Shown: one piece after another, positions 21,716 through 33,198 of the stretch
Numbering within the stretch: the stretch's first letter is position 1
Layout of the letters: every line of letters starts with the position of its first letter
Source: Takakia lepidozioides
Lineage: Eukaryota; Streptophyta; Takakiopsida; Takakiales; Takakiaceae
Direction: 5' to 3'
Length of the DNA: 64,000 nt
Assembly: GCA_030704615.1 (NCBI GenBank)
Contig: CM060734.1
Location: 42,858,042 to 42,922,041 of the forward strand
Notes under the pieces: model-generated
What the model saw: only the letters and a program-made list of their open reading frames with translations
Told to the model about the DNA's origin: nothing
The model's database searches: none
Translations under genes and position numbers: made by a program

Positions 21716-22461
21716 AGGGGTACAGTGGTATCCATGACAAACCCTTGCAGCATGATTTGCATGTTGAACCGCAAAAGAGCAGTCACGGGCTGCACCAGTG
21801 TTACGAACGGAGTATGGGAGCACTTGTCGCTAGGCCCAGCATATATGACCAGGGCGGCAAAACAAACGTGACACAGCCTATCACGCCCATCAGGCACAAG
21901 CACAGACTATCACAGCACAGCACGACCACAACACCGCCTATCACAACCACACAGCAGGTCACAGCCTATCACAAGCTTACCACAGGAATCACAGCCTATC
22001 ACAGCTTACCACAGTGCATCACAGCCTATCACAGCGTAACACAGTATGACACAGCCTGTCACAGCTCAACACAGCCTACTAAAGTCACACGATCCATAGA
22101 ATCAGTGACAAGTGGACGCATAATAACTTCAGGAAAATGGATGACGAGAAGAGAAAACGGAAATTACTTTAAAATAGACACGTGGAGGTCAGGGCGCGAC
22201 ACACAGCGAGAGAAAGAAGTGCTAAGAACAGGTGTCAAAAAGAAAGAGGACAAGAACGGCCGTCAAAGGGATGAAAGGCAGGCCCATTAATGAATACGGA
22301 AAAAGGGAAACGGAACGAACGGCAAGTACAGAAAAGCGGAATTCTTGTCACATGTGTGATCCTAGTGGACTATCCAACAGGGAAAGTCCACTAAAGAAAA
22401 TAAAATCTAAAATCCAGTCACAGCGGATACAGCAATAGAAAACCAGAGAAAGGATCAAGAA
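21716..22461 (+). repeat. Spacer after pol with CACAGCCTATCACAGC-type repeats
   Basis: About 750 bases between the end of integrase and the start of the extra ORF. From about 21870 to 22085 it is built of CACAGC-based units (ATCACAGCCTATCACAGC and similar), related to those in the LTRs. No convincing protein. Confidence 0.7.
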
Positions 22462-25400
22462 AATGGAGGGGGAAATTGAGCGCAAGAGGCGGCGTCGTTC
22501 TGAGTAACGGGCGTCTCGACGGGACAGACCATCAATGCTATACTTGGAAACTATGGAGGAACTAACAGACTATACGCTCGCAATATTACTTACGCAGTGG
22601 CATAGACACGAAAGGACAGAGCGGAGCTTTCTCTTGAGCGATGCTTGCAAGCCCCGCAGGCTTACAAGAAATTACCCATAGCTTTCTGCGGCAACCATAC
22701 GTTTATGCTTTGTGCACTACAGGCATTCCTGCAGTTGTTACAGCCAAAACAGTTCTCTGAGTCTAAAATGAAGAGGGTGAGAGGAATGGAGGAAATCAGG
22801 GTGAAGAGCACCACAATTCTGCAGAAACAAACAATTGCTACCCCACAGGCGATACAGTTACGGAGGAGCTGAGATTGCAAGGATTGCAAAGCCTAGATTG
22901 GACATTACACCATAGACAGTACATGTTACAATTTTTGCAGAACTTTGAGCCAAGGACAGGAACAACAACGGTGAAGAGAGTAGGAATTGATGATTACTCC
23001 CCTATACCTCCAGCAATTGTTTCGATTGCCAGCAGGTCAGGTGCATGTGGAGGAACACAGGGCAAGACTGCAAATAGGGGACTTATTCCAAGAAGGGAGT
23101 TTCTTTAAAACTCAGGGTTATGCTTGTACCAAGGTGTGTACCCAGGGCTAAAAGAGGTAGGCCAGGTATTGAACGTTCTGATTGCCATTGAAACAGAACC
23201 AACAGTATTTGAGCAGATCCTTCACGGAGGAAATACTCAAAGGCCTGAAGGGGACAAGAGGTACAATGGGCGGACATAATGTACAACGCACTGGTGCAGA
23301 GGAGATGAAAAGATTACAAGGTACTACCGCAAAGTCTCCTATCATAGTGTCTGGCCCAATCATTGCTCAAATAATCCTTGATTCTGGCATACTTGATGCG
23401 CAAGAAAGAAAGGAAATGGGAGTTTTGAGCCAGAAACAACTGCAATGGAAGAGCAAGGCTCTTCACACAGTGAGGGTGGACTAGCAAGGGCAAACCGAGA
23501 CTAAGAGGCAGAGACGGGGAAAGACTTTGTAGTGGCGGATCCACTGGCTTCACGGATTCCGCATATAAATGTTTCCAAGCTCATGGCCAGGAAGGGGCAC
23601 AGCAGCACACTGGAAGCAGGACCTTCAGAGAGGGAGGAGGAAGTTACTTCTGTATCACAACATCACAGCCCAACTGATCGACTTGTCACAAGTCACAAGT
23701 TATCCATGCAGCTCAATCAGAAATAAATTGATTTGGAAAGAGAAGGGTTAGATATTCCAACTACAGAAACAGATAGTGGCAGAATGGAGAAGGGGGACCT
23801 TCTCTATGAATATTCTGGTCTGGTCAAGGAGGACAGAGATCCCAAAGGTGCAACAGTTGCCAAAGAAAATCCTGAGGTGCATATAATACACACACCTGTG
23901 TCGGAGGTACCACAGGCGGAAGGTCATGACACTGTAGCACCGGTGATAGATGAAGTAGTTCAGGAAGAAAATCCGGTGGGACAATGGCCTGATGGTTCGT
24001 GAGACATCACACTGTTGAAGATCAGGAGGAACAGCAGCAACCTCACCATGATGACCCTCAACAGGCAATGCTGATGAGTTCCATAGGCAGGACACTTAAT
24101 TGTTGGGGACTTATGTCAAATCCCATGTTCCAATTACCCAATTGACAGCCTTGAGAGAGGAACTCAGGAAGGAGTTTGAGGCTCGACTAGCCACTGAGTG
24201 TGCAAACAAGGTCGATGAAGAGGTCACTCTCAAGATGCAGCAGGACTTGGGAAATACAGAAATGGCTTTGCAATTGGCCAAGGAACAATTGATTGAGGCA
24301 GGCCTCGCGCAAGACCAGTTGCACGAAGCACATAAGCAACAGCTATACCAAATGCAGGTGCAGCATGAAAGCAAGTTGCAAGAACTGAATGCACTACATA
24401 CGGAGTTGCAGACAGTGCATGACAGGATGGCGATACAATGTGCTACATTCACAACTATGCTTGACCAATCTACAAAAGAAATAAACAGTCAAGCGGAAAA
24501 ATGTACGAAGGCAGAAGAAGAGAATGTTGAGCAAATGAAGCTCATTGTCGATATGAAGAATACAATCTGTCGCAATGAAGATACTTTCAAGCAATACAGG
24601 CAGATTGAAGCTGATCAAGAGAAGCACATCGTGGAGTTGCAACAAACCATCATGGCCAATAGAAATGAAATCGCGGTCAATAACAAGGCTTGGAAGGAAG
24701 CCAATAATCTACTTGCTGCTATGCGCAATTTGTTGAACCTCAGGCGAAGCGCATGGAGGCTTTACAACAGCAGTTGGAATTGTACAAGCTAAGAGAGGAG
24801 CAAACTCTCAGGGGAACCACAAGCAACTTGGTGGATAACAGCCTTATGCAGGTCTGGTTAGCACAAGGGCCAGTAGAGGGCAAAGCACACGAAAGCTCAC
24901 CCAAAGCGAGATGAATGAGCTCAGACTGCAGGTGCAGAACATTGCCACAACTACTACTACTATAGACAATGTCTATAGTAGGATAGCAGAGTTACAAGAG
25001 GATGTAGACGGACTGCAGACTCAAGTGGAAGACCTCACTTCAAACATCGACAAAAGAGTCTATATCCCTCAGGAACAGCTAATGGCTTCTTATTTACAAG
25101 CCAGAACTTTGGCTTTTCAGTCTTCACAGGAGGTGCAGGAGATGCCAATGATACAAGAGCCAGTACCACCACCACCACAACAAGTCACTGTACCAGTAGC
25201 TGAACCTGTGGTTACTACAACCACACCACAGCCACCACAGCCGGAGGTATGGGGCAATGCCGCTTTTAACCCACCTAAAACTCCAGCTGCAAGGAGTACA
25301 GTAGGGCTATGATTATGCCCTTCAACCAAATTCCCATCATGTTGGATTTGGCTTGGAAAGAATTTAGTCCTCCGCAGTCATTCGCACATTACTACCAAAT

Positions 25401-26313
25401 CATGCGTATTTGGCTGCCAGTGGCAACTAGGACTAAAGTTCTTCCGAACATCGACATATTGAAGATCATCACTTTGCACAATACTGGCACGAGGCAGGTA
25501 CCATGTTGAGGGAATTGATTGCTTTCCAGGTTGTACATGGACTCATTTATACCAAGACCAAGGAGGTAGCAAGTATTGTCATGGGGTGCGGGTTATACTA
25601 CGCTGCTTGTTTTCTGGTACGTTACCACATTGAGCAACAAAAGATGCAAACACGCTTTCTGAGTTATTCCAGTGGAGATCATTGGGTATTACCTTCGGTG
25701 CCACCTCATATGTACCTATATGACCCAAAAGTTATGATGCAAAAGGATTCTCAAATTCGTTCATGGTTTCAAGCGGCCTGGAACCATTTGTCAACACAGA
25801 AATTCGCATTGATGACATTTTCTATAAGGGACATGTGGCATGGAAATACTTGCACGCTGCACCAGTAATTGGTACCCCATCACCTGGACAGACAAGGAGC
25901 TCAGTGTCTACACCAATTTTGCTGTTCAGCGGTTACACCAAGTTGTAAAATACAAACTTCCAGACATGGTAGGACAACATTGTATGCCCCAGATGATTCC
26001 ACAAAAAGTTCGAAAATTAAAACACCTGAGAGGCGATGAGGATTCTGATACAACTGTTTCTTCACCGAATTCTTTTGACATGGGAGAAGACTATGCAATT
26101 CAGATGGCAGAGAAGAAGCGACGGGGGTCTCCTATGCCGAAAGGTTACCTCGATATCAGCCTCCAGAGGGCCTCACTTATCCAGGTAGTGATCAACCATC
26201 TCCGTCAACCAGAGACAGACCTCGGGCTCGTACACACAGTCCGCCACGAAACTCTCAACGTCAAAAAGGTGCTCACTCACAAAGGTTTGCTAGTCGAAAT
26301 CAGTAAACCGTGA
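22462..26313 (+). pseudogene. Extra 3' ORF (ORF3) of the Tat-like element, coiled-coil protein
   Basis: A likely start at 22462 gives MEGEIERKRRRRSE, a single TAA, then MEELTDYTLAILLTQWH and onward. The product of roughly 1,250 codons can be followed through frameshifts at about 22620, 22870, 23110, 23730, 24100, 24750, 25310, 25500 and 25850. The N-terminal third is unrecognised. The middle (24100-25080) is long heptad-rich coiled coil (ELRKEFEARLATECANKVDEE; LQEDVDGLQTQVEDLTSNID). A Pro/Thr/Val linker (25150-25300) follows, then a C-terminal part with WKEFSPPQSFAHYY and GCGLYYAACFLVRYH, and a basic end before the polypurine tract. I see no signal peptide and no clear transmembrane pair, so it does not look like the env-like ORF of other plant Ty3 elements. 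Function unknown. Confidence 0.6.
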
Positions 26314-26327
26314 GGACACGGCTTTTT

Positions 26328-26341
26328 GAGGGGGGAAGGGG
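26328..26341 (+). other. Polypurine tract of the Tat-like element
   Basis: GAGGGGGGAAGGGG, three bases before the TGTTAG of the 3' LTR; the usual primer site for plus-strand DNA synthesis. Confidence 0.85.
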
Positions 26342-26344
26342 TAA

Positions 26345-27329
26345 TGTTAGAGGACTGTCTGGGACTTAGACACTTATACGGGATCTGTAGGGTACCCTTA
26401 ATTTTTGCACAGACTGAGACCAACAGAAGCCTTAGGGGTGACAGCAGCGCACTGTAGAGGGGGTTACACAGCCCGTCACAGTCGACACACGCCAACACAG
26501 CACCGTCACAAGCCGTCACAGCACACACAGCCGACACAGCCAACACAGCCCGTCACAGTCGTCACAGCAGACACAGCCGACACAGCCCGTCACATAGCCA
26601 CACAGCCAGTCACAGCCCGACACAGCCAAACACAGTCGCACAGCCAGTCACAGCCCGTCACAGTTTCACCACAGCCAGTCACAGCTTGACACAGCACAGC
26701 TGTCACGATAATAGGGAACGAAGAGTAGGACAGGGAACGACTGTGGGGAACAACACCTGCGAAGGGAACATGTTAGTTCACAGACGACGGTTAGTGAGGG
26801 AAACGGTTAGAACCCGGATAGGAAGATAAAGGGGAAACGGGGAATTGAGGGATTATCATTCGGAGGAGGACTTCTTGGTCATGGAGGAGAGGGGATCGGG
26901 CAAAGATGAAGAACGGAAGTGAAGATAGAGAGATGATGAGTAGATGCTTGATATATGCAAGGCTGTAATGATATTGTAGAGTAGATTAGAGACACAATGG
27001 CTTCGGCCTGATACCTGATAAATCATAATCGGATACTTTTACGATACAATCACACTGTGTAGAGAGATCTGAGTGAAGCTGTGAAATGAATGGATGAGTT
27101 GATGGAATCCAATAGATTGATAAAGCAAACTGATACTTAATTATCAAGGGTAAGATAGCTAACATGAATACCAAAAGGGAAACAAATAGGAAACACCCCC
27201 ATGATACACTAGCTGTAGGTCATGACTGATTGTTCTGCGCGGGCTGAGTACTTAGAGATTTCCAACTCTTCTATCTTGGAGTTTCCGCCTCGAATAGCGA
27301 AGGGATGGGTGAGTAAAAGCCGCGCGACA
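26345..27329 (+). repeat. 3' LTR of the Tat-like element
   Basis: 985 bases, TGTTAG...GACA, with a CACAGCC array at 26465-26700 and the segment GGGAACGACTGTGGGGAACAAC that the 5' LTR lacks. Directly followed by the duplication CCATA. Confidence 0.9.
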
Positions 27330-27334
27330 CCATA

Positions 27335-27499
27335 GTGGGCAGCATAGTGGCAGCCTAGTGACTGACTAGTTGTAGCCTAGTGGTTGGACTAATGGCTGGA
27401 CTAGTGGTGGACTAGTGATATACTAGTGTGTGGCGTGCACATGTGTTATGTGGTTTTGGACAGCGATGTAGTAGTGTAGCGATATGTATGCGCACGACA
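27335..27499 (+). repeat. 3' LTR of the PHD-type Ty3 element, second part
   Basis: Continuation of the LTR broken at 14395. It carries an irregular TAGTGG/GGACTAGTGG-rich stretch and ends GCGATATGTATGCGCACGACA. LINE sequence starts at the next base. Confidence 0.75.
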
Positions 27500-29616
27500 T
27501 CTTGATTCCAGCAAATGGCCAAGCGAATCCGCAGCAATGAGAAAGAGGAACGGGGCCAGGCGGCAGCCCTGCCTCACCAATCTGGATATTGGGAAAGCCT
27601 TGGAAACCACCCCATTCACCATAACCTTGCTTGACGCTGAGTATAGTAGAATGTGAACCCAGTCCAGGGAGGGCCCCGCCAGCCCAGTTCTTTGAAGAGC
27701 CCCCATCAGAAAACTCCAGTCAATGGAATCAAACGCCTTCTCAAAGTCAAGCATTAAAAATGCAAGCGGTTGATTGTTAGTTCAGCTCTGTGAAGGGCTT
27801 CATGGGCCAGAAAGGATGTTGTCAAGGATCATTTGGTCCTTTAGGAAACCTGTCTGCTCTTTCCTAATGATCTTTGAAAAAAGCGGTTGCAACCTCAATG
27901 CAAGGGCCTTTGCAATAATCTTGTATGTGCAATTCAATAGGGTGATAGGTCAATAATTTGCTAAGTCTTCCCTGTCTCCTTTTTTGAAAATGAAGGTGAT
28001 AAGTCCTTGCGACATCTGTGAGGGCATCATCTTCTTCTGCAGAATGTCAATCGTCATCATTAGGAAGTCCTCACCAATAGCTGGCCACAATGCCTTGAAC
28101 AGCTCAATCGGAACTCCGTCTAGACCAGGCGATTTGTGAGAAGCCATGGAGTTCAGTGTTTGACCCAATTCCCTAGCGGTGAAATGGGCCACCAGGCTGG
28201 CTTTATCGGACTGAGAGAGAGAACACGGAATGTGATGTAACAGGGTTTCAGTGGCTGCCTTCCTCTGCTCTGTTGATTGATGCCTTTCAAACAGAGTGTG
28301 AAAATATCTTTCAGCTATTGATGCCATGATTTTTGGTTTGTCAATGGTTTGACCTGCTGAGTCTTTCAGAGCTGGAACCAGCGTTGCGGCTCGTCTTTGT
28401 GCTGCATTTACAAAGAAATACTTGGTCATCTTTTCCCCTTTAAGGGACCAATTCACCCCAGCCCTAGTCTGCATGAACTGCTCTTTGGCGTTTAGCAACA
28501 TAGAGAGGTTCCTCTTAGCTGTTTTATAAGAAACCATAGTCTGAGGGCCCTCCTGTCCGGACTGCAATTGGAACTGACATATCTCCAAACACTTTGTCAG
28601 AGCTTAAATCAGCCTTCTGCCGTTTTCCATTGCTTTTTCCTTCGAGATGTGTTTACACATGTTTCTCAGAATGTCCAGCTTTTCCAGAAACCGCAATGTG
28701 GGGGAGGTGTAAGGGATAACTGCCGAGGTCCATGCCTTCTGCAGGGCAGTAACCACCTCTGGGACTTGGAGAATAGACGGATTCATTTTGAAGAAACCTC
28801 TGCCCTTCAACTTATACCCTGGAGCACTAAGGAGGATGTGAACAGCTGCATGATCAAACTTCGGTAAAATTGGTTGTAGTGGGGTGCTCGTGGTCTAGGC
28901 CAGCAGAGTAGGTGAGCAATAAAATCTATCCAAGCGCGCCTCGCACAGATTAGGCGGGTCCCTGTTGATGCTCTAAGAGAATTTCAGGTCACCCTGCCGT
29001 GGAGCAGTTGCATCAAGGAGACCCACAGTGAAACACATCGCATCCCAAGAGTTCATTCTGCTATGGAGAGCCCATGAGCTTACCTTCCCAGCCTATCTGT
29101 CTCCTCTTCCACCAAGTTGAAGTCTCCTCCCATGAGCCAATGTTGGATGTGCGGGTGCTGCAGCATTTTGTCCCTGATCTGATTCCAAAAAAGAACTCTT
29201 TCCTCCTCCCCATTGGGGGCATAGGTATTTAGTAGCCCTACTTCACCAAGAGATTGACCCAGATTCATAGCTAGAAACTGGACTCTACCCTGGATCCAGA
29301 CGACGTTGGAAGTAATGGAATGAAGGAGAGAAGGAGATACAAGAATAGCTATGCCGCCTCTTGAATCTATCACCGTGGGGTTCCAAAATGCAGTGGCGGA
29401 GGGCCATAGGGAAGCACCTAAGGAGGCAATTTTGTGTTGATCTAACTTGTGTTCTTGCAGAAAAAGCAGATTAGAACCCCTAACAAATGTGGAGGCCCAG
29501 CTTCTAACTCTGGCTCTTTTGGGGGCAGAGTGGTGGGAGCCCAGACCCCTCACATTCCAAGAGCATAGGGATAGATTCATTTGGGGGAGACAGAAAGGCC
29601 CGTGTGTTCTACACAA
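27500..29616 (-). pseudogene. LINE ORF2: AP-type endonuclease and RT N-terminal half
   Basis: The endonuclease shows CSWNVRGLG, LLFLQEHKL, RGGIAILV, LLNTYAPNGEEE and MGGDFNLVEEETDR (29616-29080), the expected catalytic blocks of exonuclease-endonuclease-phosphatase enzymes. The linker and RT start include EKMTKYFFVNAAQRR, ASHKSPGLDGVPIELFK and FIFKKGDREDLANY (stop). In the next frame come LDFEKAFDSIDWSFL and RQGCRLAPFLFLIAADSLGHLLESR, the last residues before the break at 27500. The usual RQGCPL has Arg for Pro. Confidence 0.8.
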
Positions 29617-29723
29617 TTTGATGCCCAGATGGGGTCAAAGAAGAACTTAGTGCGCTTATCCGACAAGGGCCGAGTGGAAACCCATTTGAAACCTTTAAGC
29701 AAGAGGGGTATAGCTGGAAGGTG

Positions 29724-30982
29724 CTAGGTAAACACTGTTTTGGCACGTTTCCTTTTGGTTTTGCAATTTAAAGGCATGAATTGATTTCCACTGTCCCTCC
29801 GAACTGAGAGAAGATCAACAGAGATGTTGCAAGATAAAGTTTGTGACGGAAAGAGGAGGGCAGAAGGGAAAGAAGGAAGGACAGAAGTATCCCGCCAACC
29901 TTGGAGAACTCGCTGGGAAGAGGGATGGCTGTCTAACATTAGGGTCCATACCCTTTTTCCATTTGCAGCATGAGGTATGTAGAAATGAGGGGAGAGGAGG
30001 AGGCATGCGAGTCCATGCTTACCGGGGGTGGGGAGTTGACTGTCTCCTCCGGAAGCAGGAATGTGATGGAGTGATCTGCAGCTGCGTTGGAGGAGAAATT
30101 GAAGTTGGTGTTGCCCACCAGCACTAATTCTCTATTTAAATTTGGTTCTTGCTGGGGAACTGTGACATCCTTCATCTTGTGCATCTTGTGGTGCTCATCC
30201 ACCTGCCCAATCCCCTCCTCGAAAAATTTTCTGCTGCGAGCCCATTTTGTGGGGTCCTTAACCCTGCAAGACAGAAAGTACTTACACACCCAAAGCCATG
30301 AGTCATGAGCACCTGATGTGTCCAAATCCGACCTGCAAATAATCGGCAGCAACGATGTAAGAGTCATTGAGTGTAGGCAGTTTAATGGACGAGCCAATGG
30401 AGGCATTCTCTGGCATGAGGACAACAATCTTTGGGACGCCATTATTAGAATTGTGCTCGTGGTGTATGACCTCCGTATCCATACCGAGGATTTGGTCTTG
30501 AGCAGGCTCATAGATATTGATGGCCCCAATGAAGGATCCAAAACTTGCTCCAATTTCTGGTAATGAAGTGAGGTAGGTAGGTGGGAGGAAAGGGATGGCG
30601 ATCACCCTTGGTTTCCAGATTATGCCTTTTTTGTGCCCCCAGTCATGGGTCCAAGGGAAGATGAAGACCTTGGTTGATGAGAGGTGGGCATTGAAATTTA
30701 GCGCTTTGTCCACGTCCGTGGAGGAGGAGAACAAGATTGCGTAGAACCCCTTGCCCATAGGAAGGCAGAAGTGATGTGCCAGACCCCGTCCGCTCCCAGA
30801 TGTTGCAGAATCCATCTCCTTATCCAGACTCTGGTGTGAGGCATACCAGGAAAGTACACCAAAATTCCCGATTTGGTCAGCTTTTGAGCTTGCGCTTGCA
30901 TTTTGGCCTTGTCAAGTTTAATAACCTACTGATTTGTCTCCGCCTGGACCACCGTGTCTTCCCAGCAAGCTTCTGCAGACAT
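29724..30982 (-). pseudogene. LINE ORF1, nucleic-acid-binding protein
   Basis: ATG at 30982 (MSAEACWEDTVVQAETNQ), then an in-frame TAG, then KLDKAKMQAQAQKLTKSGILVYFPG and so on. Frames shift at about 30780, 30310 and 29940. The block GFYAILFSSSTDVDKALNF ... VFIFPWTHDWGHK ... WKPRVIAIPFLPP ... FGSFIGAINIYEP is like the RNA-recognition-type domain of plant L1 ORF1 proteins (DUF4283-like by appearance, not checked). The C-terminus is low-complexity. Confidence 0.6.
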
Positions 30983-31250
30983 GGGTGATGGAGGTGGATC
31001 GTTGTGCGTGTAAAATAGCAGCAAGAGGGGGCAGATAGTAGAGGAAGTGGGTGCTTGACACTTGATGCAATTCAAGTCTACATGACAGAACGCTGTAAAT
31101 GACAATAGCATCACGGGAGACATAGAATGTAAATGGTTTTGATGACTTCCCTGGCAAACGAATGCGCAAAGGCAGCTACACATCTTCGCAATATTGTCCC
31201 TCTTATTTTCTGCCAACATTAATAAAGAGGAACTGCAATGCCGCAACCTT

Positions 31251-31750
31251 GGGAATCAAAGTGAGCTAGCATAGAGTGTGAAGCGCCAGGATGCCAGAAG
31301 GATGTTGGCAGAGGGGGAAATGTGTTGTAGTATGCATGTCGGCTCATTAACGATTCTTATGGGCAGGATAATGGAGTGAGAGGATCGGTTAGAGAACTCT
31401 AGGTCAGTGGGGGAACATTCCTCGAAGAAGCGGGGGTCCTTTCAACAAAAGTAGAATGAAAGAGAGATGGAGAATGATGCTGGGAAAAGATGAATGTTGT
31501 ACAATTCGACGAAGCACACCTTGCTTTCATGGATCACTACCTGTGAAGAAGAAGAAGGGAAGAGAGGAAGAAAACGGCTGAGTCCTGGGGCACACTCACC
31601 GCAAACTGTGGAGCGTCGGCCCCTGGGCTCACCCATCCTGTTTAATAAATTTCCCAGTGCTACAATCCCCCGGTTGCTTTTATTTAAAAATAAATAAAAA
31701 AGAATATAAACATCCAAAAATATTTTTACTACAAAAAGACAAAACAATGC
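31251..31750 (+). repeat. Retroposon-like 3' tail on the plus strand
   Basis: GCTCACCCATCCTGTTTAATAAATTTCCCAGTGCTACAATCCCCC is followed by an A-rich tail at 31680-31705. It resembles the end near 2630 (CAATAAAATATATCAGGGCTACAATCCCCC). No coding frame of note. Confidence 0.35.
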
Positions 31751-31789
31751 ATAACATGGAGAATCCTAGGAATAATGTATGAAGTTAAT

Positions 31790-32330
31790 GCCATTGTTGG
31801 TCTGGTATATAGGTGAAGGACTGGTATAAAGTATTGGTAGATGCACTGGTATTAGATACCAGACCAAGTCTGGTATTTGGGACAATACTTGGTCATATAC
31901 TAGACCGGGCTGGTATCAGTTTTACATACCAACCACAATACCAGTACTTCCCCGCCGCCTTCCTCATTTACTCTGGTATGTATACTACACAGATTTATGT
32001 GTACATATGCTTATATACTTGTACTTATGTATATTTATTTCTTTATTTGTATTGTATTTGCTTTCACTCGATACTTGCTATGTGATGAACTTGTAACTTA
32101 TAATGGCTTTGGAATGATACCAGAATTGATATCTCATACCAGCTGATATTGTAGTCATGATACTCATGCTTATACCAGTATCCGGGAAAAAGTACATCCA
32201 CCATTATGTAGACCAGACTGGTATAAATTTTTTGTGATGCATTTGGTACCATGACCAGTCTGGTAGGTCCTGAACCTGATACCAGAGCAACACTGGTTAA
32301 TACCTGTGTGTAACCCCTGATAAGACAATA
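31790..32330. repeat. Cluster of CTGGTAT / ATACCAG motifs
   Basis: More than a dozen copies of CTGGTAT or its complement, partly as inverted pairs (e.g. TAGATACCAGACCAAGTCTGGTATTTGG). AT-rich, no gene. It could be a decayed foldback element or a cluster of binding sites. Confidence 0.45.
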
Positions 32331-32993
32331 GTTGGTCTCCATCATATTGAATCTTCTCCACAGTCTCTTGAGAATAACATGGAATTGAATGGAGTATAAC
32401 TTCAGTATAAGTGACAGTGGCAGAGAGGGACTGTAAACTCCACTCGGGGTTACACAGTGGAGAGTGGAACTCCCCTTGGAATGACATGAAAGTATAACTC
32501 CACTCGGTGTAACCCACACTTGGTCTTGAAATTTGACCAAGTCCAAATTTGGCTAAGTTTAAAATCGACTAAGAGGAGTTAAGGGGGACGACGCAAACCA
32601 TAGAAGCCAAAGGTAACATCATCACCCATCAAGAATCAAACTTTCCACCTCATCGCCTCCAAATACCATCACCTTACAAATAGGCTATTCATTATTATCT
32701 GACAATCTCAAAAAATAATGTAGGCATATGATGTGATTGTACTTTTGCCGGATGTAGGCGGCGTTGGGCTCTCCTCTGGCAAGTCCCTTGTCAAATCTTC
32801 CCCACCTCGTTACTACTTTAGAATGCGAGACATTGTTCTTAATGGTTTTTGCATAAAATGTGTTTCTAATCAAAAGGAACATTGGTCTCAGAAGTCGTCA
32901 CTAGTAGTGCGGAGCAACGCGTAAACCCTGGTTTGAAGTTATACACATCCACAAATTTTTGTTTTTCACAAATAACTAATGATGCCACTAATT
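32331..32993. other. Non-coding stretch
   Basis: No coding frame, LTR or tail recognised. A short near-repeat (AACTCCACTCGG[G/T]GT[T/A]ACAC) occurs at about 32435 and 32495. Confidence 0.3.
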
Positions 32994-33198
32994 AGTAGCT
33001 TAGTCGGATAGAGCATTGAGTGCCACCTAGGTGATTCTGCATTCAAATCCTGATATATTGTTAGGTGTGGTATGCTCCTTTGGGCAGTGTCGCTTGAGCC
33101 TTGTGCTTCATGGCGAGGTTACTCTCAAAGAGGTTATTTTCTCCTCTCACTATTGAGCTTTCGCTCCCAATGTTTCCCCTTAAAATAAAATAAAATAA
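32994..33198 (+). mobile_element. tRNA-derived SINE, copy 1
   Basis: The head TAGCTTAGTCGGATAGAGCA fits the RNA polymerase III A box, and GCATTCAAATCC 33 bases on fits the B box. Next is a non-tRNA body (GAGCCTTGTGCTTCATGG, GAGGTTACTC, AAAGAGGTTATTTTCTCCTCTCA), ending in an AAAATAAAATAAAATAA tail. A second copy with the same body lies at 50565-50768. Confidence 0.75.

Larger units (their letters stand above)
14396..27329 (+). mobile_element. Tat/Ogre-like Ty3/Gypsy element, complete with LTRs and duplication
   Basis: LTR 14396-15104 and LTR 26345-27329 both start TGTTAGAGGACTG and end CGCGCGACA. The flanking 5-bp duplication CCATA is perfect (14391-14395 and 27330-27334). A primer site follows the 5' LTR and a polypurine tract precedes the 3' LTR. 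Order: ORF1 of unknown function, gag with three zinc knuckles, protease, RT, RNase H, integrase, a CACAGCC-rich spacer, then a long extra ORF with coiled coils. The LTRs differ by few substitutions, but the 5' LTR lacks about 276 bases present in the 3' one. Total 12.9 kb. The extra ORF before gag is known from Ogre elements of the Tat lineage; the extra 3' ORF is less usual. Confidence 0.88.
5476..27499 (+). mobile_element. Ty3/Gypsy element with PHD-finger integrase, carrying nested insertions
   Basis: The outer borders are TGTC at 5476 and GACA at 27499, the 4-bp inverted ends of its LTR. LINE sequence flanks both sides. The 5' LTR survives only as its first 215 bases. A foreign block (array plus two gene pieces) follows at about 5690-8660, then degenerate gag, protease, RT, RNase H and integrase (8716-13766). 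The 3' LTR starts at 14045, is split at 14395 by a Tat-like Ty3 element, and ends at 27499. Several frameshifts, a deletion in the front of the RT and a mutated integrase catalytic residue show that it is inactive. An intact LTR would be about 516 bp. Confidence 0.65.
27500..31250 (-). mobile_element. LINE (L1-type), 5' half, minus strand
   Basis: Contains ORF1 (30982 to 29724), the endonuclease (29616 to 29080) and the first half of the RT (28588 to 27500), then breaks off at the PHD-type Ty3 LTR end. Its partner is 2943-5475. The 5' limit is not sharp; no duplication was found. Confidence 0.75.

Noticed and set aside
30926-31246. Minus-strand frame upstream of LINE ORF1 as a separate gene
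   Set aside because: It merges in frame into the ORF1 start at 30982, and the upstream part lacks protein character.
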